DNA of 21,449 bases from Lachnospiraceae bacterium UBA3632 (GCA_002373975.1 DFKZ01000112.1:1-21449); one strand, 5' to 3'. Counted from the stretch's first letter, positions 1-9,335 are shown. Numbers and translations: made by a program. Notes: generated from the sequence alone by a model not told the origin.

Positions 1-2
1 GG

Positions 3-854
3 ACATATACCCCGATAACGGACTTTTGGAGAGTGGGGAAGGGAACCGCCCGAAAGCTTTATGACCTTGGATTGTACACGCTCGGGGACGTGGCCAGATA
101 TTCGGAGACCCATGAGGACAAGCTGTATAAAGTGTTCGGAGTGAACGCAGAGCTGCTCATCGATCATGCATGGGGATGGGAACCCTGTCTTATAGAGCAT
201 ATCAAGGCGTACAGGCCGTCAGCCAACAGCCTGAGTAACGGTCAGGTGCTGACACGCCCCTACAGTTATGATGAAGGAAGGATCATCGTAAGGGAGATGG
301 CAGATCACCTTGCCTTAGATCTTATGTCCAAAGGGCTTGTCACCGATCAGATAGTGCTTACCATAGGATACGAGCATTTGGCGAATAAAAGTGGAAAGCC
401 CGTGGATTCTGATATAGAATATAGGGGAGAGATCTCCATGGACTGGTACGGAAGGATTATTCCGAAGCATGCGCACGGAACGGCAAATCTGTGCAGGCAG
501 TCGGCATCCGCATCTATGATAATCGCAGCAGCCCTTGAGATATATGAGCGCACTGTCGACAGCTCTTTGATGATAAGGAGAGTAAACGTAGCCGCCTGCC
601 GCGTTGTGGCGGAAATGTATGCCGACAACGAACCACCCGAATATGAACAGCTCAGCTTTTTTACCGACCATGAGGAAGAAACGCGACTCAGGAAAGAGGA
701 GGAAGAGCGGCTGGAAAAGGAAAAGTCGATCCAGCTTGCCGAGATCAAGATCAAAGAAAAATACGGAAACAATGCTATTCTTAAGGGCACGAGCCTGTTG
801 GAAAGCGCAACCGGAAGAGAAAGGAATCGCCAGATAGGAGGCCACAGAGCATGA
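3..854 (+). CDS. Y-family DNA polymerase (UmuC/DinB-like), 3' part
   Basis: The reading frame is open to the left edge, so the palm and catalytic region lies outside the window. The visible part begins with the helix-hairpin-helix region (DFWRVGKGTARKL, followed by LGLYTLGDVA), which is typical of Y-family translesion polymerases. The little-finger domain follows (around GRIIVREMADHLALDL to LMIRRVNVAACRVV). Next comes EQLSFF at about base 646, which matches the QL(S/D)LF beta-clamp binding motif. The tail is charged and heptad-like, and the end RNRQIGGHRA is characteristic of the Firmicutes UmuC/UvrX-type branch. The inferred role is DNA synthesis past lesions, probably SOS-regulated, but the promoter is not in view. 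An ATG inside the window at base 33 exists only because the frame is open; it is not the real start. moxR begins 50 bases downstream. Identity at family level is firm; the exact subfamily is not. Confidence 0.9.
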   Translation, partial: TYTPITDFWRVGKGTARKLYDLGLYTLGDVARYSETHEDKLYKVFGVNAELLIDHAWGWEPCLIEHIKAYRPSANSLSNGQVLTRPYSYDEGRIIVREMADHLALDLMSKGLVTDQIVLTIGYEHLANKSGKPVDSDIEYRGEISMDWYGRIIPKHAHGTANLCRQSASASMIIAAALEIYERTVDSSLMIRRVNVAACRVVAEMYADNEPPEYEQLSFFTDHEEETRLRKEEEERLEKEKSIQLAEIKIKEKYGNNAILKGTSLLESATGRERNRQIGGHRA

Positions 855-904
855 TGCTGGGAGAGAATGTAGCCTTTGTCACTGCGGAAGAATGCGACTA
901 GGAG

Positions 905-1849
905 ATGAATACAAGTGAAACAGTCCGTGACGCAAGGATCACAGCGCTTCTTGCGAATGTTGAAAGAGTAATAATCGGAAAACCGGAGATAACAAAGCTG
1001 GCGGTAACGGCACTTATTGCAGGAGGCCATATTCTTATAGAGGATGTGCCCGGAGTGGGGAAAACGCAGCTGGCGGCTGCACTTGCAAGGTCATGCGGCG
1101 GGGTGTTCGGGCGCATACAGATGACGCCGGACATAATGCCTTCCGATGTAACGGGTTTCTCACTTTTAAAGCCGGGAACGGGTGAGCTGGAATTCCGTAA
1201 GGGAGCAGTTTTCTGTAATTTCCTTCTGGCCGACGAAATAAACCGTTCATCACCCAAGTCGCAATCCGCACTGCTTGAGGCTATGGAAGAGATGCGAGTA
1301 ACCATGGATGGTGAGACGTATGAACTGCCGGCTCCCTTTATGGTGCTTGCCACACAGAACCCGGTTGAGACCTATGGAACATACAGCCTTCCGGAAGCTC
1401 AGATGGACAGATTTATGATGAAGCTTCATATTGGTTATCCCAATGCCTCCGACGAGCTCTCGATCATCAGAAAAGGGCGGGAAGAGGATGCAAGGAATCT
1501 GGAAAGCGTCATAACGCCCGGAGATATCGTAGATATGCAGAAAAAGGCTGAGAGAATAAACTGCTCCGAAGCCTGCGAAAAATACATTCTGTCTATTGTT
1601 TTTGCAACCAGATCAAATGATGGGATAAAGCTGGGTATCAGCCCGCGCGGAAGCATAGCGCTTACCCGGGCGGCAAAAGCCTATGCATATATTGAGGGGA
1701 GAGATTATGTGATCCCGGATGATATCAAATTCCTTGCCCCTCACTGCCTGGGACATAGGCTGATGCTTTCCCCCCAGGGAAAGTCAAAGTGGGGAGAAGG
1801 AAGTGAAGCGATTAAGTCCATCACATCTTCACTGGAGGTTCCGGTTTGA
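905..1849 (+). CDS. MoxR-family AAA+ ATPase
   Basis: A 314-residue protein of normal length for the family. Walker A is GVGKT at residues 50-54, Walker B is LLADEINRSS with the acidic pair at D110-E111, and sensor 1 sits around LATQNPVE. The family signatures SLPEAQMDRF and ISPRGSIALTRAAKAY are present. MoxR ATPases act as chaperone-like partners of proteins encoded next to them, here the DUF58 and transglutaminase proteins. The ATG start is odd: AGGAG touches it with no spacer, so initiation may depend on translation coming from upstream. No better in-frame start exists before the conserved VIIGKPE region. The stop codon overlaps the TTG start of the next gene (TTGA), which indicates translational coupling. 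Confidence 0.93.
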   Translation: MNTSETVRDARITALLANVERVIIGKPEITKLAVTALIAGGHILIEDVPGVGKTQLAAALARSCGGVFGRIQMTPDIMPSDVTGFSLLKPGTGELEFRKGAVFCNFLLADEINRSSPKSQSALLEAMEEMRVTMDGETYELPAPFMVLATQNPVETYGTYSLPEAQMDRFMMKLHIGYPNASDELSIIRKGREEDARNLESVITPGDIVDMQKKAERINCSEACEKYILSIVFATRSNDGIKLGISPRGSIALTRAAKAYAYIEGRDYVIPDDIKFLAPHCLGHRLMLSPQGKSKWGEGSEAIKSITSSLEVPV

Positions 1850-3081
1850 GTTCCCGGAAAGAAAGATCGCAAAATAAATACCGGGGCAGATCAAAAAAGA
1901 CCGGACTGCTGGCACGCAGACGTATAGACCTGTACAGGCTTGCGGATGGAGTGCTTGGGTCGGCCTTTTTTATTGTTATATTTGCACTTTTCTGCAGTGC
2001 GAGAGTAGGATATTTCCTGCTTGCCGCACTTATCATGATGCCGCTGGTTTCGATACTTGCCGCATTTATTTCATCACGCCTTTTATGTGTGGAAATATCC
2101 GCGCCTTTTGAGGGAAGTTCACTTGAAAAGGGTGATAACGCTATAGTGGAGATAACAATTAAAAACCGGAGCATACTCCCGACACCGCAGGTCAGGATAT
2201 TGACGAAGAGTGATCCGCGCCTCGAAGCGGCTGATAAAGAAATCGCAGTAAGCATTGCGCCGAGAGGAAAGCACTGTATCAGCCTGCCGTATACTGCTCT
2301 GCTGGCGGGGGGAGTAAGCATCGGAGTATCGGATATATATGTTGTTGACTACTTCGGAATACTTAGATTTGGTGTAAAAGGATTACCCCAAAACAGGTCG
2401 TTTTCATTTGGTATAATCCCGGAGATAAAGGAGATCTCAGCAAAGACTCCCATTCTGGAGGAAACCATGAAAAGTGCATACGGGGAGGGAAACAGCGACG
2501 ACTCTGTTGAAATTCCCTCATACGGAGCATCGGGTTTTCCCGGATACGAATACAGAAAGTACGAACCCGGCGATCCGCTTAAAAGAATTAACAGCAAGCT
2601 TTCTGCAAAAAGGGGAGAACTACTGGTAAGGCTTGATGAAAAGCCGGTCGTTTCCGGAGTGCTGTTTATACTGGACGCAGAAGCTTATGGCGGATATGAA
2701 TACGATAAAAGAATCCCAATGGCGGTGCAGAATCTCCTCGAAACATCTCTCGGAATGGGCAGGACTCTGGTCTCGAGAGATTTTGGAGTTACCTTTTTAT
2801 ACGAATCGGACGGTGAATGGAAGTCAAGGATTGTCAGGACGGAAAGAGACCTTCTGATGATGAGAAACGAGCTTTCGTTTTTCAGGCTGCACCTGGATGT
2901 AAACGGTCTTCCGGGTGACAGGATCCCGGCTAAGGCTATGATACCCGCAGGCAGCAGCGTTATATGCTTTACGGTAAATCCGGATGAAGAATTAATTAAC
3001 GAACTCAGTCAGACAAGCAGCGGAAAGTCTGAGAATATAAAGATTTATAATGCCATGTCCGGAGAGGGGAGGAGCTTATGA
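1846..3081 (+). CDS. DUF58 domain protein, membrane-anchored
   Basis: A 411-residue protein starting at TTG. A GGAGG ribosome binding site at 1834-1838, 7 bases upstream, supports this start, and the start overlaps the moxR stop. A basic N-terminus is followed by two hydrophobic helices (roughly residues 30-80), then a beta-rich extracytoplasmic-type region. The DUF58 signature (YRKYEPGDPLKRINSKLSA, about residues 233-251) comes next, then a vWA-like C-terminal part. DUF58 proteins almost always sit beside MoxR ATPases and membrane transglutaminases, as here. The biochemical role is not established; work in envelope assembly or stress is inferred from the neighbourhood. It overlaps the next gene by ATGA. 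Confidence 0.88.
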   Translation: MSSRKERSQNKYRGRSKKTGLLARRRIDLYRLADGVLGSAFFIVIFALFCSARVGYFLLAALIMMPLVSILAAFISSRLLCVEISAPFEGSSLEKGDNAIVEITIKNRSILPTPQVRILTKSDPRLEAADKEIAVSIAPRGKHCISLPYTALLAGGVSIGVSDIYVVDYFGILRFGVKGLPQNRSFSFGIIPEIKEISAKTPILEETMKSAYGEGNSDDSVEIPSYGASGFPGYEYRKYEPGDPLKRINSKLSAKRGELLVRLDEKPVVSGVLFILDAEAYGGYEYDKRIPMAVQNLLETSLGMGRTLVSRDFGVTFLYESDGEWKSRIVRTERDLLMMRNELSFFRLHLDVNGLPGDRIPAKAMIPAGSSVICFTVNPDEELINELSQTSSGKSENIKIYNAMSGEGRSL

Positions 3082-5570
3082 AAAAACTCTTTCCCGGTAT
3101 AAGAAAACCCATTCGTATTGATGAGGTAAGTGCTCTTATTCTTGCCTCGCTTCTTTCTGTGACGGCAATGTCATTATACGAAGAAAGAATTATCAGAAAC
3201 CTTGCGATATGCATAATACTCAGCTTTGTGACATTTCTTGTATGTGCATTTGTTAACAGGAAGCGGCTGGCAGGATTCTTTGCAATAACCGGATACCTTA
3301 TCGGAAGCCTTATATTATTACGGACACTTATATCAAGAGGTGAGAGAAACAGCGGTGCTTATTTTTGGCAGTGGATGGTCAGCGGAGGAGATATATCCAC
3401 GCTCGAAATAGAGGCTGGATCGGATACTTTTTTGAAGTATGCGATGTATTTCGCCGTTACACTTTTCTTTTGCATCACGGTTTACTATTTTACGGTAGCG
3501 CTGTACAGAATAGGTTTCCTGACACTGGTCTCTCTAATTCCCTTTGTGCTTTATGCCAAGGTGACCGCTGAGGTAGAAAACAGATATCTTGTGATAGTGG
3601 TTCTGGCATCCGCATTGGTACATCTCATATGTGCAGGGAAGGAATCACCCATAAAGCTCAGGAAGAAAAAGGTCGGAAAGCCACAGACCAAAATAGACAG
3701 GATCATGGAGGAAGATGCAGCGGCCTACGAAGAGACACTTGCTTCTATAAGTGAAGAAAGGCGTCTGGGGAGAAAGAGCAGCGAGATTCTTCCCGAGAGT
3801 AAAATGAAAGGTAAGCTGTCATTTGCATTTGGCTTTGCGATCACGGCTGCAGCAGTGCTGATTATTTCCGCGGCTATCCCAAAGGCCGGGCATGCAAGGT
3901 ATTATGATAGATTTGAAGATATATTTCTGGGAGGAGATACCGATTCCGAGATAGCTGAAGGGTTTTCGAATCTTGCGGACTTTTCGGGCAATGCGGATAA
4001 TTTCAGAGGAGGATCGAACAGAAGGTTATATACCGTAATAGGAGAAGGTGAAGTATATCTTAAGAGACAGAATTTTGATCTGTATGATTTTGAAAATGAC
4101 AGATGGTACTCACTTCCTGAGACTGAAAAAGAGGCAGATATTTCAGCTTTAATGGAGAAAAACAAACAGCTCTCTCTGGACAAGCTTTTGGATGCGATCC
4201 GTTTTGCTGATGTGACATCCCCGGGATTTGCGGAAAAATACGGAATAACTGTCAGAGATTCGTGGGAGAGCTTTGCGGACAGGGAGGTCCATTATACTAT
4301 CGGTGCGCAGAATTTCGGCGCGGCATACTACCTTTCTGCATCCAGGATATCACACATATCGGTGCCGGAAGGCGAGGAGATATATGCAACCGATCAAGGT
4401 ACTTTCTACAGGAAAACAGGAATACATGCGGACAATGCAGTATATGATATATATGCGTATAATGCACCGGAAGCATTAAGAGAGTGGAAGAACTATGGCT
4501 TCATGAACATGAGCATGGAAGAGTCACTTGAAATGTTAAGGGGCGCGGAAGAGATACTTACGGAGGTGTATGAAAAGACCGGAGAGAGTGAAGTAAGTGA
4601 TGCAGAAAACAGCCGGATAGAAGCCGGCAGTTATAGCGATACCGACATAATAGAAATGATCAGAACGCTTGAGTGTTTTAAGTATGACCTGACAAAGGCC
4701 GCTTATTACGGAACTTTGACCGGTGCCGGAAACCAGACGATCCCTGATGCCATATCGGAACTTGCAGATTCAATAACCGAGGGATGCGAATATGACTGGC
4801 AGAAAGCGGTTAATCTGGAAAAGTATTTCAGGGAGAATGATTTTCTTTATGATATAAGATACCGCGCCCCGGATGACAGCCCGGAGTACTTCCTTTTTGA
4901 AGGAAAGACGGGAACCTGCTCGGATTACGCATCCGCTTTTGTGCTGATGGCAAGGGCGGCAGGCCTGACCGTAAGATATGCGGAAGGTTTTGTTCCCGAG
5001 CCTTCATACGAAGGAATGTATCAGGTGGTTACCGAGTCGGATTCACACGCTTATGCGGAAGTGTTCATAGAAAACACCGGATGGCTTGTGTTTGATCCGA
5101 CCGCGGGAGTAAGAAATGCTGAGCATAACGGGTTCTGGGACTTTCTGGGTGATATGGATGTGGATATGGGGCTGATCAGAATGCTTGCGGCCATTACAGT
5201 ATCACTTGCGGCAGCAGCGGTTATTATAAGATTTCTGATCCCGCTTTTCTCCGAAATGTTTTTCCGAATATCCCTTCATTTCGGAAAACCGGAAAAAGCT
5301 GTTGTCAGGGCTTATCTCAGGCTTCTGAAAAAAGCGCGCAGATCAGGACTTAAAGCCGAACCCACACCGAGAGAATTTGCAGGTATTCTTTATGAAAAAG
5401 GTTGTGATATAAGACTATTCATAGATTATCTGGAGAAAACGGAATATGCCTGCCGAATCATTTCCGAGCCGGAAAACAACGCCCGAACCTATAAAAGGAT
5501 CGTAATCAAAAGTTATAAGAAAGCAGCAAAGGCAACAAGAAAAATCAGCAAGAAAAATCAGTCGCACTGA
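3078..5570 (+). CDS. Membrane-bound transglutaminase-like protein (TgpA type)
   Basis: An 830-residue protein. The N-terminal ~210 residues hold several hydrophobic helices. A further single helix lies near residues 250-272 (FAFGFAITAAAVLIISAAI). A large soluble domain with the transglutaminase core follows, with GTCSDYASA (Cys614), SHAYAEV (His657) and VFDPTAG (Asp673) forming the expected catalytic triad. A last helix at about residues 695-725 precedes a cytosolic tail resembling DUF4129 (VVRAYLRLLKKARRSGLKAEPTPREFA). This matches the TgpA/YebA architecture of MoxR-DUF58-transglutaminase operons. The substrate is unknown, probably a cell-surface protein or peptide. The start is set by GGAGGAG just upstream and by overlap with the DUF58 stop. 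No terminator with a T-run is visible after the stop; only a short stem (ATCAGT/ACTGAT) spans it. Confidence 0.9.
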   Translation: MKKLFPGIRKPIRIDEVSALILASLLSVTAMSLYEERIIRNLAICIILSFVTFLVCAFVNRKRLAGFFAITGYLIGSLILLRTLISRGERNSGAYFWQWMVSGGDISTLEIEAGSDTFLKYAMYFAVTLFFCITVYYFTVALYRIGFLTLVSLIPFVLYAKVTAEVENRYLVIVVLASALVHLICAGKESPIKLRKKKVGKPQTKIDRIMEEDAAAYEETLASISEERRLGRKSSEILPESKMKGKLSFAFGFAITAAAVLIISAAIPKAGHARYYDRFEDIFLGGDTDSEIAEGFSNLADFSGNADNFRGGSNRRLYTVIGEGEVYLKRQNFDLYDFENDRWYSLPETEKEADISALMEKNKQLSLDKLLDAIRFADVTSPGFAEKYGITVRDSWESFADREVHYTIGAQNFGAAYYLSASRISHISVPEGEEIYATDQGTFYRKTGIHADNAVYDIYAYNAPEALREWKNYGFMNMSMEESLEMLRGAEEILTEVYEKTGESEVSDAENSRIEAGSYSDTDIIEMIRTLECFKYDLTKAAYYGTLTGAGNQTIPDAISELADSITEGCEYDWQKAVNLEKYFRENDFLYDIRYRAPDDSPEYFLFEGKTGTCSDYASAFVLMARAAGLTVRYAEGFVPEPSYEGMYQVVTESDSHAYAEVFIENTGWLVFDPTAGVRNAEHNGFWDFLGDMDVDMGLIRMLAAITVSLAAAAVIIRFLIPLFSEMFFRISLHFGKPEKAVVRAYLRLLKKARRSGLKAEPTPREFAGILYEKGCDIRLFIDYLEKTEYACRIISEPENNARTYKRIVIKSYKKAAKATRKISKKNQSH

Positions 5571-6027
5571 TCAAGATGAGAAAGGAGATATGAGCAGTCG
5601 TTGAAACTCATTTAGAAGCTCAGAAAACAAGTTTGAAGGCATGATAATGGCCGATGATGAATAGTGATCGGAAAGATATTTTACAAAAGAGCTATGCACC
5701 TGTATAGGGCCTGAAAGGGATTACGAATCACCCGACGGAGAAAAGAGACATAACAGACACTGGAACGGTGGTAGTGGAACGGGAAGGGTGCTGCTTTACA
5801 GGAAGATCGGCGAGGACAGGCTAAGGCTTATCGATGATATCAGGATCCTTTTTCAACTACCGGTTTAATGACAGATTATAACGCAGGATCTATACTGATA
5901 AAAGATAGCAGACAATCGCAATATTTAGCCAGTGCAAAGCAAAAAAAAGCAAGTTATTCTCCGAAAATCGTATAGAATTATAAATATGATCGAAACAAAG
6001 AAGGTATTCTATACAGGAGGTTACAAG
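5571..6027. other. Gene-poor gap with a start-less open frame
   Basis: 457 bases without a convincing gene. At 5583-5592 an AAGGAG is followed by ATG, but that frame stops after four codons. From 5668 to 5868 one + strand frame stays open for 66 codons (ending IRILFQLPV-stop) with no ATG, GTG or TTG until deep inside. It may be a gene remnant or chance; I do not recognise the peptide. No strong promoter with both boxes and no clear terminator was found, although the esterase-GH43 gene that follows presumably has its promoter here. Confidence 0.4.
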
Positions 6028-8853
6028 ATGCTAAGACAGACAAGAGTTGAAAACGGCGAAGTCCGCGGACTTCCCGGAAATAACCCGAGAATAACAGTTT
6101 ATAAGGGCATACCCTTTGCAGCACCGCCGGTTGGGGAAAACAGATGGCGTGCTCCCCAGCCCGTAAAAGACTGGGAGGGAGTGCTTGACGCATATAAATT
6201 CGGACCCATCTCTGTCCAAGACACCCCGGGCCTCGGAGATGACATCTACTGCCGTGACTGGCACGTCGATCCCGAGATCCCGATGAGTGAGGACTGCCTG
6301 TATCTTAATGTGTGGACTCCCGCAAAAAAGACGGATGAAAAGCTTCCCGTACTTATCTGGTACTTTGGAGGCGGCTTCCAGTGGGGATACACCGCTGAGA
6401 TGGAATTTGACGGAGAGCAGCTTGCAAAGCGCGGAATAATCGTTGTAAGCGTAAATTACAGGCTGCAGCTTTTCGGCTTTCTCTCACATCCCGAGATCAC
6501 AGCGGAAGCCCCGGATGCACCTGCAAACTTCGGTCTTCTCGACCAGAAGGCAGGCCTTGAATGGGTATACAGAAATATCGCCGCATTCGGCGGAGACCCC
6601 GATCGTATCACCATCATGGGACAGTCTGCGGGCGGTGCGAGTGTAATGCATCAATTCACTCACGAAGCAAACTTTGACAAGATCAAAGGTGCGATAATCG
6701 TCAGCGGAATGATCCGCCACCCCGAAGAGGATTCGGATATTTTCAAGCCTCTTAATCTTGAGAAGGCTGAGAAAAAGGGAGAGGACTTCTTCGCATTCGC
6801 AGGCATCAAGAACCTCGAGGAAGCAAGAAAGATCGATGCTCTCACACTCCGTGCAAAATACGCAGAGTACGCCGCAGACCATCAGAGAATGTTCCCGATA
6901 AACGATGGAAAATTCTGTGATCAGGATCCCATCGAAAAGATAGCTGCCGGAAGATGCGCAAAAGCTCCCATTATTTCCGGAAACACCTCTGATGAATTTG
7001 CCATCGCGGGTAAGAGCGTCGTTGAAATGAGCGTTAAATCGACCTTCCTCGATGCTTCCAAAAATGGACAGAAACATTATTATTACAGATTCGATCCCGA
7101 TATTCCCGGATGGGATCACCCCGGAACCTTCCACTCGGTTGACCTCTGGTTCTGGTTTGAGACTTTGGGAAAATGCTGGAGACCTTTCGAGGGAAGACAT
7201 TTCGACCTTGCTAGACAGATGGCAGATATGGTCGCTAATTTCGTCAAGACATCCGATCCTAACGGAAACGGATATGACGGAAGACCTCTTCCCGTGTGGG
7301 AACCCTACACAGCTGAAGATAAAAACGAAATGGTATTTGACGGACGCGGAGCGGTTCCCGGAAAAGAAGGCGGAATACGCCTCGGCATGACCGGAAAGAA
7401 ACAGGCTGTAAATCCATATCTTCCTTCATGGGAATATGTTCCGGACGGAGAGCCTTACGTTTTCGGAAACAGAGTTTATGTGTACGGATCTCATGATCTC
7501 TACGATGGCGAGACCTTCTGCATGGGCGATTATGTATGCTGGTCCGCACCCCTTGATGATCTCGGAAACTGGCATTATGAAGGCGTCATTTATCCCAAGA
7601 CAGCCGATCCTTTAAACAAAGACGGCCACATGTGCCTATATGCTCCCGATGTAACAGTCGGCCCTGACGGAAAATACTATCTTTATTATGTTCTCGATAA
7701 AGTAAACATTGTCTCAGTAGCAGTGAGCGATAAGCCTGCAGGACCTTTTGAGTTCTACGGATATGTTCACTATGCTGACGGAACAAAACTCGGCGACAGA
7801 AAGATCGCAGGCGATGGCTCAGCGGCTGAAAACGGAGCGGATTTTGTTTTCGGAATGAAAGTGAAAAACGATGAGCCCCAGTTTGATCCCGGCGTTCTCA
7901 CAGAGGGAGATAAGACTTATCTCTACACCGGATTTGCGGGACACGGCGATAAAGGAAGACACGGTGCAATGTATACGGTGCTTGGTCCCGACATGCTCAC
8001 CATTATTGAGGAGCCAACATTTGTGGCACCCGGCGATATGTACAGCAAGGGAACCGGATTTGAAGGACATGCCTTCTTCGAAGCTCCTTCGATCAGAAAG
8101 AAAGGCGATACATACTACTTCGTTTACTCTTCGGAAGTTATGCACGAGCTCTGCTATGCAACCTCTAAGAGCCCCGCAGGGCCTTTTGAATACGGCGGAG
8201 TGCTTGTAAGCAACTGCGATAAGGGAATCGATTCCTACAAGCCTGCGGACATGGCGATGGCTTATGGCGGAAACAATCACGGCAGCATGATCGAGATAAA
8301 CGGCGAGTGGTACATCTTCTATCACCGCCAGACCAACAACACATGGTTCTCGCGTCAGGTATGTGCAGAGAAGCTTTCATTCGACGATGCCGGTAAGGTG
8401 ATCCAGGCAGAGATCACATCCTGCGGACTTAACGGTGCTCCTCTTTCCGATGAAGGCGAATATCCCACATATATCGTCTGCAATCTCTTCAACAAGAAGC
8501 ATTCACCTTACGTTGAAGGAGATGCTCCCGAAGTTGTTCAGGAAGGCGGCGACGGTGATCCGAACATCGGGTACATCAAGCAGCTCGGTGACGGATGCAC
8601 CGCAGGGTTTAAATACTTTGATCTTAAAAACGTGACCGGTATAAAGATCAAGACTCGCGGCTACTTTAACGGGAAAGTTGAATTCCGCACCAAATGGGAC
8701 GGCGAAGTGATCGGTGAAGCAAAGATGGATGGCACAAATGCCTGGACCGAAAGAGTCGCAACCTTTGCTCCTATAAGCGGTGTGAACGCACTTTACATCA
8801 CATTTGTCGGTGGCGGAACATGCAGCATGAAGAGCTTTGAGTTCTTACATTAG
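6028..8853 (+). CDS. Type B carboxylesterase-GH43 glycosidase fusion
   Basis: A 941-residue protein. The open frame extends 96 bases further upstream, but AGGAGG at 6015-6020, 7 bases before this ATG, and the family-typical N-terminus decide the start. Residues 1 to ~455 are a type B carboxylesterase: PFAAPPVGENRWRAPQP, EDCLYLNVWTP, the oxyanion region FGGGF, nucleophile Ser200 in GQSAGG, acid Glu323 in SDEF, and His369 in FHSVDL. Residues ~461-790 are a GH43 five-blade propeller with likely base Asp473 (PDGEP), pKa-tuning Asp620 (FDPGVL) and acid Glu685 (FFEAPS). A C-terminal ~90-residue domain resembles a CBM6-type beta-sandwich. There is no signal peptide, so it is probably cytosolic. The inferred role is removal of an ester group plus xylose or arabinose from imported xylan fragments; exact substrates are not shown. 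Confidence 0.9.
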   Translation: MLRQTRVENGEVRGLPGNNPRITVYKGIPFAAPPVGENRWRAPQPVKDWEGVLDAYKFGPISVQDTPGLGDDIYCRDWHVDPEIPMSEDCLYLNVWTPAKKTDEKLPVLIWYFGGGFQWGYTAEMEFDGEQLAKRGIIVVSVNYRLQLFGFLSHPEITAEAPDAPANFGLLDQKAGLEWVYRNIAAFGGDPDRITIMGQSAGGASVMHQFTHEANFDKIKGAIIVSGMIRHPEEDSDIFKPLNLEKAEKKGEDFFAFAGIKNLEEARKIDALTLRAKYAEYAADHQRMFPINDGKFCDQDPIEKIAAGRCAKAPIISGNTSDEFAIAGKSVVEMSVKSTFLDASKNGQKHYYYRFDPDIPGWDHPGTFHSVDLWFWFETLGKCWRPFEGRHFDLARQMADMVANFVKTSDPNGNGYDGRPLPVWEPYTAEDKNEMVFDGRGAVPGKEGGIRLGMTGKKQAVNPYLPSWEYVPDGEPYVFGNRVYVYGSHDLYDGETFCMGDYVCWSAPLDDLGNWHYEGVIYPKTADPLNKDGHMCLYAPDVTVGPDGKYYLYYVLDKVNIVSVAVSDKPAGPFEFYGYVHYADGTKLGDRKIAGDGSAAENGADFVFGMKVKNDEPQFDPGVLTEGDKTYLYTGFAGHGDKGRHGAMYTVLGPDMLTIIEEPTFVAPGDMYSKGTGFEGHAFFEAPSIRKKGDTYYFVYSSEVMHELCYATSKSPAGPFEYGGVLVSNCDKGIDSYKPADMAMAYGGNNHGSMIEINGEWYIFYHRQTNNTWFSRQVCAEKLSFDDAGKVIQAEITSCGLNGAPLSDEGEYPTYIVCNLFNKKHSPYVEGDAPEVVQEGGDGDPNIGYIKQLGDGCTAGFKYFDLKNVTGIKIKTRGYFNGKVEFRTKWDGEVIGEAKMDGTNAWTERVATFAPISGVNALYITFVGGGTCSMKSFEFLH

Positions 8854-8891
8854 ATCCACGCTTTTTTATCATTAATAGACACGCATTCAAT

Positions 8892-8938
8892 AGGCATATA
8901 TATTCTCTCATATTGTGAGGATGTATATGCCTTTTTTC
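8892..8938 (+). terminator. Intrinsic terminator of the esterase-GH43 gene
   Basis: AGGCATATA (8892-8900) pairs with TATATGCCT (8924-8932), with further imperfect pairing inside (CTCTCA/TGAG), followed at once by a run of six Ts. It lies 39 bases after the stop codon. Confidence 0.85.
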
Positions 8939-8972
8939 TAACTCTATTCAATATTACAACAACCCTTTTAAG

Positions 8973-9022
8973 ACATAATAAAACGAGGACTAATGTCGTG
9001 AAATCGAGCATTAGCCCCCGTT
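8973..9022 (-). terminator. Intrinsic terminator of the XRE regulator gene
   Basis: Read on the - strand, a 14-pair stem forms between 9022-9009 and 8995-8982. Its two G-U wobbles exist only in the - strand RNA; in the + strand RNA they become mismatches. TTTATTA follows. The stem begins inside the stop codon of the regulator gene. Confidence 0.75.
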
Positions 9023-9264
9023 TACTTTATTTCCTGATCAAGATTTGAAAATATTGGTGAGTCAAAGAAATCTTTTAATGAAATGTCCAAGCCGTCGCAG
9101 AACTTTTTTATGGTAATGATCGACAGATCATGACGACGTGTATCCATCATACTGTATGCGGTAGATGGCGTAACACCGGAAAGAGTTGCTAATTCGTTTG
9201 TTTTAATGCCACGTTCACTACAAATTTCTTTAAAACGCATAACCACAGCTTCTTTTATGTTCAT
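9022..9264 (-). CDS. Small XRE-family (Cro/C1-type) DNA-binding regulator
   Basis: An 80-residue protein that is almost only a helix-turn-helix domain. The pattern is FKEICSERGIKTNELATLSGV, TPSTAYSMM, then DLSIITIKKFCDGLDISLKDFF, the usual five-helix XRE fold. The frame is open to an ATG at 9327, but the start at 9264 is preferred. It has a GAGG motif at 9275-9272 with 7-base spacing, and the longer form would add residues outside the fold and run into the operator palindromes. It is divergent to the zinc-ribbon operon, with the two sharing a 112-base control region, so it is probably an autoregulated repressor of that operon. The operator role is inferred from position and palindromes. Confidence 0.88.
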   Translation of the reverse strand: MNIKEAVVMRFKEICSERGIKTNELATLSGVTPSTAYSMMDTRRHDLSIITIKKFCDGLDISLKDFFDSPIFSNLDQEIK

Positions 9265-9292
9265 ATGAATACCTCGTATATGCTGTAGAAAT

Positions 9293-9298
9293 ATTGTA
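9293..9298 (-). promoter_or_regulatory. Possible -10 box for the XRE regulator
   Basis: TACAAT on the - strand, about 29 bases upstream of the regulator start. The matching -35 position falls in the palindromes (ATACGC) and is a poor match to consensus, so this is a weak call. Confidence 0.35.
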
Positions 9299-9311
9299 GA
9301 AGAATAAACGC

Positions 9312-9335
9312 ATACGCGTATACGCACTTGCGTAT
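9312..9335. promoter_or_regulatory. Palindromic operator cluster
   Basis: Three overlapping palindromes: ATACGCGTAT (9312-9321), GCGTATACGC (9316-9325) and ATACGCACTTGCGTAT (9320-9335, a perfect 7-2-7 inverted repeat). The right half contains the -35 box of the + strand promoter, so a bound regulator would block the polymerase. The adjacent XRE protein is the obvious candidate binder; this is inferred. Confidence 0.65.

Noticed and set aside
851..901. A 16-residue ORF (MMLGENVAFVTAEECD) overlapping the end of the polymerase gene, with AGGAGG upstream
   Set aside because: The AGGAGG is part of the codons for the conserved IGGH end of the polymerase, so it is likely coincidental. The peptide resembles nothing I know. 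It could still help ribosomes reach the moxR start.
5558..5572. ATCAGT/ACTGAT stem at the transglutaminase stop as a terminator
   Set aside because: Only six pairs with a 3-base loop and no T-run after it.
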